Source: Syncephalis plumigaleata (Eukaryota > Zoopagomycota > Zoopagomycetes > Zoopagales > Piptocephalidaceae). From it: 64,000 nucleotides of DNA. Below, piece by piece: positions 33,787-45,124 of the stretch. How positions within the stretch are numbered: position 1 is the first letter of the stretch; the number at the start of each line of letters is the position of its first letter. The notes beneath the pieces were generated by a model. That model did no database searches. It saw only the letters and a list, made by a program, of their open reading frames with translations, and was not told where the DNA came from. Both the position numbers and the translations under genes were made by a program. Location: assembly GCA_025201365.1 (NCBI GenBank), contig JAIXMF010000014.1, positions 372,001-436,000 on the forward strand, given 5' to 3'.

Positions 33787-34924
33787 ATCAGTGGATTACA
33801 CGGGTTTAACAGTATATTAGGGACAAGTACAATTCACCAGTTGGAATAGTTACTATGCGATGTTCGCTAATGTCATGATTTATACTCGGCTGTAGTAAGC
33901 CATTTTCTCGTTAGTGTGGCCTTAGACTTATTATGATAAATTGGTCTAGCTCACAAAACACCAATATAAAGCGAGACATAATAATATGCTTGTTTAATAC
34001 GCCAATAAAAGGTCAGTAATGAAACATAAAACGACATGGTCTTCTTATCCATCACCATTCCACGGATAAATAAATTGTAACTTTCAGTTGAAACCACTTA
34101 ATAGCAGTGATTATTACTGATTCATTCAAAGTGATTGGACTGTTCGGTTGCCATGTTGGATGTAGAAAAAACTGACCATTTGTATGTCTCATTACATTGA
34201 ATGCGATTACAATCTGAGAATGATATTTTATGGTCATTCAACAAGTGATTAGATGCATATGATTCGCTAAAACCAATGCTTACTTTGTGGCATTCCTTGA
34301 TACATGCCTATTATGACAGTCTTGCATATAATGCGATCAAGCAGCGAGTGACTATACTATATCATCGTTATCGTAATTCACGCAGTATATATCTTCTTAC
34401 TCATGATGTAGTTAGAATGTACTGCATGCATACGTAAACCTGTTTTACAAAGACATCAATACATGCTTACACGCAAGTTGCTGGCTACAAGGATAAATGT
34501 ACCATCTTCAGGAAGCTAGGCATACTATAACAATGTCAATCACCTATACGAGTAGAATAGGTTCCCCGGACAAGTAGCCTATGATATCAGTTGAAATGGT
34601 CATCTCCACTGGTGCATTTGGCACAATAGCAATGGTGACAAGGCTCGTCTTGCGTGGAAAACGTGTTTTTATCAGCCGTATGACGACGCCGATAACTGGT
34701 CCTCATCTTCACGAGAACCATGCATGTTCACACCTGTTCTTTTTGCAGAATAAAAGATGACCCGCCTTCTTATTCTCTCCGCCTTACCGTCGTAATATAT
34801 ATCCTAGATTCTTTTGTATTTCTTTATTGTTAATATACACCTATATACATACATACATATATATATACTGATACCCTTTTCATTCAATTTATTACTGCTC
34901 ATAACAAGAATAATATTAATAATA
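33787..34924. other. intergenic
   Basis: No gene supported. The last ~120 bp before 7TM copy C carry TATA-rich DNA (TATATATATACTG) that may be its promoter. Confidence 0.35.
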
Positions 34925-35537
34925 ATGGACGCAGAATGGCAAAAGAATGCCACTACATGGGCCAGTGTTCCATCCCATCCACTTGGCGAGGTATCCATCT
35001 TTCGATACATCTCTGGTGAATTGGAGACTGAAGGTATATCGAGAGGAAGGGCACAGGGTCGACTTCATGGCTTTCATATTATATTGGCTAGCGATACAAT
35101 TACTTCTTTGATTTTTGCCCACAACCTATATCTTATCCTTAAGATACTAGTCAAACAGCCGCGGAATTTCATTGCGTGGTGCTGCCTGGGTACAGCGCTA
35201 CTTGGCGTTATTCCCGGCATTATGATTTGGCTGGCCGCGATAGCCGACTTATTTAACTGCAGTCAAATTGGATTTTACTACATACAGTGTTTTTCCATCC
35301 AATTTGCGCATTTATCCTTTAACATTTGCTGTTTATTAATAAATAGATTAACACAATTGTTAACACCATTATCACCGTAGAAATGCCAATTGACACAGCA
35401 TGATAATAATAACAATTCAGTATTAGTAATGGGTTATTTATTGATAACAATAACTATCATCATCAATTCTATAAGGTAGATGATACAAGTGTACGAGTAT
35501 AGTTGGATATTGCCATGTCATGTACTTACAAGTAGTA

Positions 35538-36964
35538 ATAAACTAGTATGATAGATAAACTATGCTGATAATGCTTGCGATTGATTGCATAGAGAGCAAC
35601 GAGTGAACAAAGTGAATACACGATAAACAATGTAATAAACAAGCAGTAACTAGTAGAATGACTGACTTGTCACAAACGAGCAAGGAATGAACAAGGAAGG
35701 GTGTATGAACACATATGTCAGTTTATTTGAAGAAGCAGTGTATGCTTGTAGGTGAATAGAGTATGTAGATGGCAGTAAACAAATGAAAATACAAATAAAA
35801 GCATGACGTAAGGGTGGCATACAAACAGATGACGGAAAAGAGTGGTAAAAGTAAAAGGTGGATATTACAACGAGAACAGTGAACGCTTAAGCATTGATAA
35901 ATAAGCAGGACAGCGATAGAAAACAAAGGACTAGAACGAGCAATAAACAACACTTATTGGTATAGTAATAATAACGACAAGTGAGCATGTAGATAGGATA
36001 GAGGAAGAGGAAAACAAAGAGATAAATAAACGGCATAGAGATAGTATAGCAGAATAGTTGCTATTGGGAATGTGTATGCTAAAGTGAAAGAGGAAGTAGG
36101 TGGAATGCGAATGACACGAAGAAGACGCGTATTACTGAGAAAGTAAAAGAACTAGCTAGCATATAGTCAAGAGGAAGTAGACGTGTGTTGCTAAAGAGAG
36201 GGAGAAAAGGAAAGGAAAAGAAAAGAAACAACTAGAATGCAGTTGACACAAATAAGTGTGTTATTGAATGACAAGAGAAAAGAAGTTAGCACGAAGAAGA
36301 CAGCATTGGTAAAGAGAGAGAAAGAAAGCTTTCATTGACTAATAAAGAAAATTAAGAGTTTATACATCAGTCGATAATGAGGAATGGAAATATATTAGAA
36401 TTGTTAACGAAGTAAAGGAGGAAGAAATAATGTAGGTAATGAAGTAAAGGGAAAGGGGAAAGAAAAGCAACAATGAAATGGATACTTGGAGTGGATTGGT
36501 AAACCATTAACAACAGTTAGTAGTGTTAACAAATAGATAAGGAGAAGTTGCTAATGGAAGCATTAGTAGAAGCAAATGAATATATTAACACCCATTACAA
36601 GACTCTATTCATTTATTAATAACGAATCTTTCATTAATAAAGTGTTAACAAGTTCATTAATGCTTACCGATTGCTAAATTATCATCGGCGTTATACCATT
36701 GCTACAATGACACTAGATGATACGAGTCTTACTGTGTTGCGCTGTAAATGATACTACTTACCATAATAGATTCACCCTTCCTGTATGTGTCTGCAGGGCG
36801 TTTCACCCCTGTACAATAGATTGGTGCAATTAATACTACTAACATGCCACGTATATAAAGAAGCGTCTATACTACAATAAAATAAAAGATTAATTAACCC
36901 TTCATATTGTAACTGTGCTCGTTTTAACATACTGCTTCTATATTGATATCCATCCATTTTATCC
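35538..36964 (+). other. 5' noncoding region of the Fanzor element
   Basis: Purine-rich, low-complexity DNA (GAGGAAG, AAAGAGAG, AATAAAC words) without a protein-like frame. This segment is absent from the deleted copy at 5458-6001. Part of it (36240-36680) is related to the start of the window. Confidence 0.6.
36852..36859 (+). promoter_or_regulatory. TATA box of the Fanzor gene
   Basis: TATATAAA lies about 106 bp before the ATG at 36965, a usual spacing for fungal TATA promoters. It suggests the nuclease is transcribed from its own promoter rather than from the 7TM gene. Confidence 0.4.
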
Positions 36965-39170
36965 ATGGCGTCACGGCCAGGCACTCATGGCTCGTCTACT
37001 TCTGCCGACAGTGGACGAGTTCTGGCTGTGAAGTCCTCGCTTTCCGGCATTGGTTGGAAGAGGCATTACGATGAGTTGCGCAATTTTATAAACATCGTAC
37101 ATACCACAACCTTCCATGCCTATTCGCTCTTAAGGTATATATTCCTTAAAGAGCAGCATAACCCACATTTTCAATTGGAGGAGTTTATTGATGAAGAGTT
37201 CTTCAGACAAGTTTGGCTCTCCTTAATCGAGCGGGAGACACGCAGCCCCAAACCGAAAACAATTCAACTTCGCGCGTTCATCGGCAACTATTTGGGCGAT
37301 TACCTTAAGATTGCTCGCTATCAACTGCCGGTGTTAGCCTATGCCGACCAGTCAGCAATCTACGAGGCAAAGAAGATGTACGTCGCTTACACCAACAACG
37401 TCCGATTACGCTTTGGCGAGTTTCTTCGACGCGCTATTAACAAGGTTTTCGATGTTAAGAAGAAGCTAAAGACTATGAGGGGAAGGTTATCCAAGAAAGC
37501 AAATGCTGATGAGCTTCACAAGAAAACCAGTGCTATCACTGCACCAGCAAGAGAATTCAAACTTGCAATAGCACAGCGAGGTGTGCGTAGGACGGCATTT
37601 AAAAAAGACCCTATGTCTGCTAAGGCCTTCAACAGATTCAAGAATGTTTTAAGTGCTTACCCTGATGGCTACACGTTTGAAAAAAACATTTATTACGACT
37701 GTGTAGCGCGCCCGGTGAAGCACTTTAAGGCGTTCTTTGAGCTTGCGCGCCTGTTCCCTCGCATCGGCTTGAAGCCTTTCAACTGCTTTCCCCTGCGCCG
37801 TTCCTTTTCGCCATGTTACATCCATATCGATACCGTTATTCTTTGCGAGAACATATTAGGATGCGCGTATAAGGGTAAAGATCATATGGAGGAACATTGG
37901 AGAAATGCCGTGAACTTTGACTCAGAGCCGTTAAAAAAGCAAATGGGTGAAAAGCTCAAGTTTTTGGGTTCGATTGAGACCGATGGCGTTGGTGTCACGG
38001 TCATCAAGAAGATCGAAGAGGGACGGGGAGCGAGGTCAGCAGCAAAGAAAGCAGCAAAGGAGCAGATGAGATATATCACTGAATTAAGTGAGGAGGAGCG
38101 CAAGGCAATCAAAGACAAATGCGTGGCCGTGGATCCGGGAAGAAGAGATTTGCTATTTTGTGTACACGAAGATTCGACAGTAAAAAAGCCGATCAAATAT
38201 CGGTACACAAAATCATGTCAAAACAAGACGCAGAAGAGGGGGAAATATCGCAAGATTCGTGATGACTGCAAGAAGGGGAACAAGGCGGTGCAGCAGGCCG
38301 AGCGCGCTCTTTCAAGGACCCGGAGCCGTACTCTATCTGCGAAGGATTACGAAGGATATCTGAAGTGTCGATCAAAGCACTCAGATGTTCTTACCAGCTT
38401 CTATCGGGATACTCTCACCATTCATCCCGACGCCCGTTCTACCGCCCGTTCTACCACCGATCCTACCGCCGATCCTACCTTTCAGCCTCTTTTTAGAAAG
38501 TTAAGGCTCTCAGCTTATATCAAGAAGCAACAGAGTGACCACAAACTGATCAAAGAGCTGACTGAGAAGTTCGATGGAGATGCGGTATTTGTGATGGGCG
38601 ACTGGTCCGCTCCTAACGCCAGATATCACGAGCCCACACGTGGTATTGGATTTAGGAGACTTTTGCAACGACATTTCAAAGTCTTTCTAATTGATGAGTA
38701 TATGACCAGTAAGTGTTGCCCAGCCTGCAACGAACCCACACTTGAGACGTTCAAGTGGGTCAGAAATCCTCGACCCGGTCAACGAAAACGATATTCTAAT
38801 GTCATTCGACATGGTCTCTTAAGGTAAGTACATTTTATTACACTTTGCAATTTATCATGATATATTAATTAATTATTTTATTAGATGCACAAATCAAACT
38901 TGTAAAGAGGCCATGAAGAATATCAAGGCCGAGAAGGACAAAGAGGACAAGAAGAACAAGAAGGCTAAAAGGATTTGGAAGGAAGGCGAATTCGAACACC
39001 GCTTATGGAATCGGGATATGGCGGCATGTCTGAATTTCATTCAAATTATCCGCAGTCATCGTGCTGATGGTCGTATTCCAACACAATTCCAACGAGGTGC
39101 CGTTCCTTCTAAACGTTCAAAGAGAGGAGGACAAGGACAACGGGGGTCCAAACAACAAAAATCAAATTAA
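36965..39170 (+). CDS. Fanzor: eukaryotic TnpB-like RNA-guided nuclease
   Basis: Exons 36965-38823 and 38885-39170 encode 714 residues; the 61-bp intron (GTAAGT...TTAG) splits Arg620. The C-terminal RuvC-like domain shows VAVDPGRRDLLFCV with Asp390, the segment FVMGDWSAPN (545-546) at the usual second-motif position, LIDEYMTSKCCPAC with Glu578 and a zinc-ribbon CxxC (585/588), its second half C621-x4-C626 in exon 2, and WNRDMAACLN with the last Asp664. The N-terminal ~380 residues are basic and helical. The Gly-Asp at motif II with a downstream Glu matches the shifted glutamate known for Fanzors. Family role: DNA cleavage guided by an element-encoded omega RNA. No break is seen; it looks active. 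Confidence 0.93.
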
Positions 39171-39283
39171 CCGTGGCGTTATCGCTTCCACACCCCAAAA
39201 GATACTTGTAAGTTTTATTATCATAACTATTATTTATTCGTAAAACAGAAGGCTAACTGCGCAAATTGGATGGAAAAAGACTG
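39000..39283 (+). ncRNA. candidate omega-RNA region at the Fanzor right end
   Basis: In known TnpB/Fanzor systems the guide RNA overlaps the 3' end of the nuclease gene and runs to the element's right end, with the guide read from the flank. This interval is the part retained in the deleted copy (5458-5750), including the 3' noncoding stretch 39171-39283 with TTTTGGGGTGTGG-type and CCACGGTTAATTTGATTT-type blocks (complement strand) kept almost unchanged. That conservation fits a structured RNA or transposase-binding ends; the two cannot be separated by reading alone. Confidence 0.35.
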
Positions 39284-39952
39284 TATTTGCGATTATTGTT
39301 TCTCTCGTCCTCAGCGACCTTGCCTTACTGCAGCGTGCTTACTTATCGCAACGTCGACAAACTTGGGTGCTAATTGTTGGCGCCCTAACTCTATTGCCAT
39401 ATGTGGGTGTCGCCGTAATTGCATTCGGCTATTCCTATACAAAGATGGAGGAAGAGCATGGATGTGTCGTTAACTACCCGCCCAGTCTGCCCTATCTCTG
39501 GTTCGGCGGGATGGTTCCTGTTAATTTGCTGTTTGGCGGTATATTCTGCCATGTCGCTTATAGACAGTATCGTATGTTCGGCACAGATGCATGGAAGCGA
39601 CTAGCTCGTGATGGTATCCAGGCCATGTGTGTAGTTACCATTTGCAATCTCATAACTGGCATTTGTATCTTTGCCAAAATTGGTGGCGGTCTTTCCGAGT
39701 TATTCTTCGTGCTCGATTGGTAAGTGTGAGGATGACGGTTCAAATTGGATTGCTAACAACTCTATACTTAGGCTTGTGAGCTCAACTATTATGGTGCATC
39801 ATTGTGATAGCACGCGGCGTACTGCTACTTCTGCATCATCTCATCCGTCCAGATCGCGGACTAATCGAACCTCGTATATTGACATAAAAGAGACTATAAC
39901 AACGTATCATGGACGCATTGCTACAAATACGGAATTTGCATCATTCTACTAG

Positions 39953-40528
39953 TAGTACTACTAGTAGATAATCCACCTATAAATATAATTGTGTTTATTT
40001 AACAAATAGTATTGCCATTTCAGTATAATAAAGTGATCTCGTTAAAGTTGATAAGCGTCAATCTAATCGTATATCAGTGGGAATTACCGTAAGCAGTAGC
40101 ATTTTACTACATCGATTGTTGGTGCACTATGATAGAAATCGAAAGTGCACCATTACTATCACTATCACTTGTGTGCCGACCAATAATAGTATCACGCTAT
40201 GGTATATGTTGTATCACTGCAATGCTGGTGGCATAGTCAAGTCAGGGTGGAAATCGCACTAGCGTCTGATCATTGGTCAATGCCATTTTGCGAATGCTGT
40301 TTGCTTCGGCGCATTGTCACCCGTCATGAAAGCAAATAGAAAAAACTTGTTTGTGCATATCAATCATACGGTCTTGTCGTTCTTGTTAGCTCGATTCGCC
40401 CATGCCATCACTTTTCTTTCCTTTCCTTGTCTTCTATAATTTATTAATTTATTTATATTTTCAGTCAATCAATCAGTTAATCCACTAATTTATTCTAATT
40501 TTGTATCATAAAACATAGTAAGCGTGCC
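39953..40528. other. intergenic between 7TM copies C and D
   Basis: AT-rich spacer with ACTAGTAGTACTACTAGTAG at 39946-39968. No gene. Confidence 0.45.
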
Positions 40529-41555
40529 ATGGATACGGAATGGCAAAAGAATGCCACTACGTGGGCTGGTATTCCACTGCATCCACTTGGCGAGATACCC
40601 ATATATGATTATATTAGCGGCGACAATACGGAATACGGCATATCCAGGGCGGAAAGCCAAGCTCGACTGATCGGCATTCTACAGAAGACTGTAACATTCA
40701 CGGTACTACCGTTCATATTTGTTCGCAATTTCTTGGTATCGATCAAGATCATCAACTCGCATGCTGGCAGTATATCCGGGTGGTGTTGCTTGATTGCATC
40801 TGCAATAGGGAGCGGGCTCTGTTTACTTCCAATCTCGGTAACAATATTCAGGGAAACTAATTGCAGGCATTTATCATGGGCTCTTGTACTTGCTCTTTGC
40901 CTATCCACCATTGCTAATGGTATCATCATATTGCACAAGGCGTATCTGGCCCTACTTCGACAGCGCTGGGTAGTCATAACGGGGGCGTTCTTTGTGTCGC
41001 TGCAACTCGGATTTATGATTGCCGCCATTAGATACACACCCATAACCATTAACCAAGAGCATGGTTGCGCCGTGAATTATGGCACATTTCTGTCCTACGC
41101 CTGGATCGGAACCGTCCTCCCTGTCAATCTGTTTTTCTCGGCTATTTTCAGCATTGTTGCGTATAGACAGTACGTGTCCTTTGGTTCGGATGCATGGAAG
41201 AGGTTGGCAAAGAACGGAGTGCAAACAATGTGCTTTGTCGTGCTATGCAACATAGTCTGCGGTGTTATGACCATCTCCAGACTACTCGGGAATCTCTCCG
41301 ATATCTGCTTTGTAGCCGACTGGTAGGTCCCAGCATACAATGTCTCTTGTCGTCTACTGACATGCTTTGTCTAGGGTGATTACTTCGATACTGCTAACCA
41401 GACATTGTGCAGGTATATCTAAAGCGGCGAGTATATTAACCCAAACTGAAACTACCCCTCAACCACCGAATAAAACATTCATGGAAATTAATGCGACCAT
41501 CACATCGAATTATAATCGTATACGACGGACAACCGAGTTCAGTTCGGCTTTTTAG
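40529..41555 (+). CDS. clustered 7TM receptor-like protein, copy D
   Basis: Exons 40529-41322 and 41375-41555 (324 residues); the donor is GTAGGT and the acceptor CTAG. It begins MDTEWQKNATTWAGIPLHPL, then ISRAESQARL, with seven hydrophobic segments, HKAYLALLRQRW after TM3, NLFFSAIFSIVAYRQY in TM5, DAWKRLAKNGVQTMC into TM6, and a tail ending FMEINATITSNYNRIRRTTE. It is the closest intact relative of the disrupted copy C. This is a plausible sensory membrane receptor; the family is not recognised by name. Confidence 0.8.
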
Positions 41556-42174
41556 AATAAAAACAGCAATTTATCATCTTAATATCACCTGCCGTATATG
41601 CTAATCGTTTGAACTATGGTAAGTCTAGACATGTTGCTATGACATCCTTTTTATGGATTCGGCCTTGTTACAATGATATGACGACAACACCAGGCTATGA
41701 CTACTAGTGTAACTTCTCCATTTCCTGCACGCTACCTTTCCTACTATCGCTTGCCTTGCCATGTGTGTGTGTGTATGGGCTTGGCATTTCTATAATAAAA
41801 AGAAAGAAAGATCATCATTCCGACACCATGCTATCGGTGTTGCATGCATTTGTCGAGCAAAGGAAGTTGCAACTATTTTTATCAGCAATTTTTACACATC
41901 ATTAGGGTGATGTTATGCCATTATTCGTAGTAGGGAAATAGTTGCAATGCCATACAGTGTATCAGGCATTAGTTCCATTGATATTGACTTGAAAGACGTT
42001 ACAATCCGGCAAAGCTATTAGAAAAAACCTGTTTTGATTCCACGTGCATTGTATAATTCATCCTGCCCTTGTCCCAGTAATGCAATATATACGACTCGCT
42101 TTGCGATACGCATAACAGTGCATTTCCTACACGCTTAATACATTATAATAGTTAGTTCCTGGACAATCAAGACA
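41556..42174. other. intergenic between 7TM copies D and E
   Basis: AT-rich spacer with a short GT run (41765-41774). No gene recognised. Confidence 0.4.
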
Positions 42175-43229
42175 ATGAATAAAGAAGTACCGATGGAGGC
42201 TAGTATTGTACATGCAGCCACTGTCGCATCCGAGTCGGCTGATACATACATATTCAGCTATGTCAATGGAGTAACTGAACATGTCAACTTGTCGAGAAGC
42301 GATGTTCAGGCAAGACTCACGGGTATTCAACATCAATATATGGCATTTACCATTGTATCGCTCATCTTTATACGTAATCTCTATATGATTGCCAAGACAT
42401 TCCGACGACAAACTAAAAATCTCTCAGCATGGTGCATCCTTGCTATATCGATCATGGGCGCCAGCGCCTATCCGTTGACAGTGGCAAGTGGTGCATTGGT
42501 TGACATTAGCTGCGCTATCCTTGCATCGTATATCACGTTAATTCTATGCGTGTCTACCGTTTGCAATAGCGTTATCCTATTGCATAAGGCGTATCTCGCT
42601 CTTCTTCGTCAAAGGTGGATACTCGCTGTCGGTTCGCTTACCATATTACTGCAAGTGGGTATGATAGGATATACCCTGTGGGTATTACCGACAGCGATGG
42701 AACCGTATATTGGCTGCGTTGTTAACTACACGAGTCCCATGCTGATTGCCTGGCTTATAACCGTATTTCCCATCAATCTGTTCTTCTCTGGGATATTTAG
42801 TTATGTCGCGTATAGTCAGTATAAAATATACGGCACAGAGGCATGGCGGCGGCTTGTAAAAGACGGCTTACGAACCATGTGTCTAGTGGTGTTATGCAAT
42901 CTCGTTTGCGGCGTCTTCGTCAGTAGTCATACATTTGGGAATGCTACACAAGTTTTCTTTGTAATTGACTGGTAAGCGAATGTCATGTGTCAATCCATCA
43001 TGGACTAAAGAAAGCGAAATCATTGTTTAGGGTGTTCACGTCCACGATGCTAGCTAATCATTACTCGAGTATATCGAAAACGGCATCGGCTATCGCCAAG
43101 TCTGCACAGGACAACGGACGGTTAAGAACTGACAACAACTTATACACTACTTATGCAGAATTTGGTGAAAGTATAACAACGTATCATGGCCGCATTCATG
43201 ACAATACCACTTTTACCTCTTTGTACTAG
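42175..43229 (+). CDS. clustered 7TM receptor-like protein, copy E
   Basis: Exons 42175-42971 and 43031-43229 (331 residues), GTAAGC...TTTAG intron in the same TM7 Trp codon. The N-terminus (MNKEVPMEASIVHAATVASE) has diverged from the WQKNATTW type, while the body keeps SRSDVQARLTG, HKAYLALLRQRW, GCVVNYTS, NLFFSGIFSYVAYSQYKIYG, EAWRRLVKDGLRTMC and the tail motif ITTYHGRIHDNTTFTS. The variable N-terminus with a conserved membrane core and tail is what one expects of receptors that diverge in ligand recognition. Confidence 0.78.
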
Positions 43230-43636
43230 TCTATATAATAACTATATCTCAATATCCATATCCGTATATTTATTTAGTTAGTTGTATGTGATATTATTCT
43301 AGCATAATTAATATGCTAATGAAAATGGTCACGTAGCACGCCATTCATTATGATTTTTAAAACAAAGCTGTACCCGGAGCTGCAGCTCTTAACAATAAAA
43401 ACCTGTAACTTGTTGCCATAGAATGCATAAATTCTACCTATTATAGTCCTTGTGGTCAGTTGACGGCTAGTGATGGCGTTCTCCTTATTTCCACTTTCAT
43501 TTACTTGCACTGTTTACTTTATTACTATTTTGTCAATTCCTATACATCAGTAACATCAATATCAATATCTATATTCATATCTGTATATTCATATCTGCAT
43601 ATTCATATCTATATATCCATATATAATAGACGTGCC

Positions 43637-44669
43637 ATGGACATGGAATGGCAAAAGAATGCCACTACATGGGCTGGTATCTTGCTACATCCACTTGGCG
43701 AGTTATCCATATATGACTATGTTATTGGTAAAAACGAGGAACATGCCATATCTAGAGAGGATTCCCAGGCTAGAATGATTGGATTTCATATTCAAATCAT
43801 GGCACATACGCTTCTAGCTGGTGTATTCGTACACAATTTGATTACTACCCTGAAAACGTTAAAACGTAAGCTTAATAATATATCCCACTGGTGCTGCTTG
43901 TTCATCTCATTGCTTGGTGCGGGATTTGGCGTGAACATCCTGGTGTTCGCATTGAGCAATTCCGCTTGTAGAAAAGCAACATGGTGTATCATCATAGAAC
44001 TCGGATTGATCACCGTTGCTAACGGGTTATCATGCTACATAAAGCCTATCTAGCTCTTCTTAAGAAAAAATGGGTGGCAATCATAGGCATGCTTTTCGTA
44101 TTACTTCAGCTTGGATTCACTATCATTGGAATAATACACACGCCAATAACCGTACAGCCCTATAGCGGTTGCGTTGCCGATTATCCGATTTCATACCCTA
44201 CGCCTGGATTGGCGCTGTCCTCCCCGTCAACTTGTTCTTTTCCGGGATATTCAGCTATGTCACCTATAAGCAGTATCAACTGTATGGATTAGAGGCGTGG
44301 CGTCGACTCGCCCAGGATGGTATACAAACCATGTGCTTAGTAGTGTTATGTAATATCATTTTGGCGTGCTTATCGTACGTAAGACGGCCGGAGGAGCGTC
44401 GCAAATGTTTTTCCTCATTGACATGTAAGTTATCTCTAGCGTATCCTTTCCGAATATACACTAGGCTCACCCTTATCGATGCTAGGTTTATTACCTCCAC
44501 CATTCTAATTAGATACTGCGCCAGCCTGTCCCATACGGTCACGTCATTCGCCAAATCGTCAAACAAATCAAATCGACCTCAGCAATCCACTCGAATGGAG
44601 TTAAACGCGACCGTCACATCGTATCATGGCGATATCCATGGTGTTACAGCCTACTCCATGCTAATGTAA
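43637..44669 (+). pseudogene. clustered 7TM receptor-like gene, copy F, frameshifted
   Basis: It starts MDMEWQKNATTWAGILLHPL and aligns with copy D along its length, including HKAYLALLKKKW, NLFFSGIFSYVTYKQYQLYG, EAWRRLAQDGIQTMC and a tail with MELNATVTSYHGDIHG. The frame changes about three times: near 44030 (before the KAYLAL motif), near 44190 (after GCVADYP) and near 44365 (before the end of exon 1). The intron and exon 2 (ending 44669) are still recognisable. The limited number of lesions and otherwise good similarity suggest recent loss of function. Confidence 0.78.
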
Positions 44670-44997
44670 ATTTGATAGAGTATCCACTCTTAGCTGTTAC
44701 AATTTCATTTACTAATACATTTAGCGTAAATCAATTATCCATTCGCTCCCACAACTTGTTAATATAACCATTATCTTCGACGTATGCGCCTTTCACCATG
44801 CGGCAAACAATGGGATTGCTCGGTGGTAATGCAATGATAAGACATGCGTTTGTAAACAGGTTATTTGCAGTCTCCCGATCCGCACGACCTTTGCCCATTT
44901 CTCCACGGCGCTACACATTCCATACTTGAATGCTCTTGCCTTTATCGTTCACACACAATCCGCCGTTGTTCATCCTATTTATATTTACATTTATAGT

Positions 44998-45044
44998 TAT
45001 ACCTATACCTATACCTATACATATACCTATACATATACATATTG
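44998..45044 (+). repeat. TATACC hexanucleotide repeat
   Basis: About seven imperfect CCTATA/CATATA hexamers lie in the upstream region of 7TM copy G. A similar ATATC-rich repeat precedes copy F at 43553-43625, so simple repeats sit at corresponding promoter positions of neighbouring copies. Confidence 0.75.
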
Positions 45045-45124
45045 CTGTCACTTGTTTAATTCGATTCCTTTTCTCCTGTAATTCTCATTATATAGAAAAA
45101 ACCACTAATAATAATAATAATCCT

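Larger units (their letters stand above)
35285..39283 (+). mobile_element. complete Fanzor-carrying TIR element (3999 bp), TA target-site duplication
   Basis: Left end CAGTGTTTTTCCATCCAATT and right end (complement) CAGTCTTTTTCCATCCAATT are near-perfect inverted repeats continuing to TTGCGCA. TA occurs directly outside on both sides (35283-35284 and 39284-39285). CAGT ends and a TA duplication are hallmarks of the Tc1/mariner superfamily. Inside are ~1.4 kb of noncoding 5' sequence, the Fanzor gene and a ~110-bp 3' noncoding stretch. No DDE transposase frame is present, so transposition would need one in trans. The empty-site reading frame of copy C supports the element borders to the base. 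Confidence 0.93.
34925..39952 (+). pseudogene. clustered 7TM receptor-like gene, copy C, split by the Fanzor element
   Basis: The left part 34925-35284 encodes MDAEWQKNATTWASVPSHPL through the start of TM3. The right part begins at 39286 and continues in the same frame through TM3-TM7, with the normal phase-2 intron (39720-39771) and exon 2 (39772-39952, ending ITTYHGRIATNTEF). Counting one TA of the duplicated target, exon 1 is 794 nt, the same as in copy D, and exon 2 is 181 nt in both. The insertion therefore removed nothing and the flanks have no other lesion, so the event is young. As it stands the gene can only make a truncated product with about two membrane segments. Confidence 0.88.

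Noticed and set aside
35538-36964. A transposase gene in the 5' part of the Fanzor element
   Set aside because: No frame with DDE or tyrosine-recombinase features; the stretch is purine-rich low-complexity DNA.
44930-45124. Longer N-terminus of 7TM copy G from upstream Met codons
   Set aside because: The extra residues come from the TATACC repeat; family alignment puts the start at 45125.
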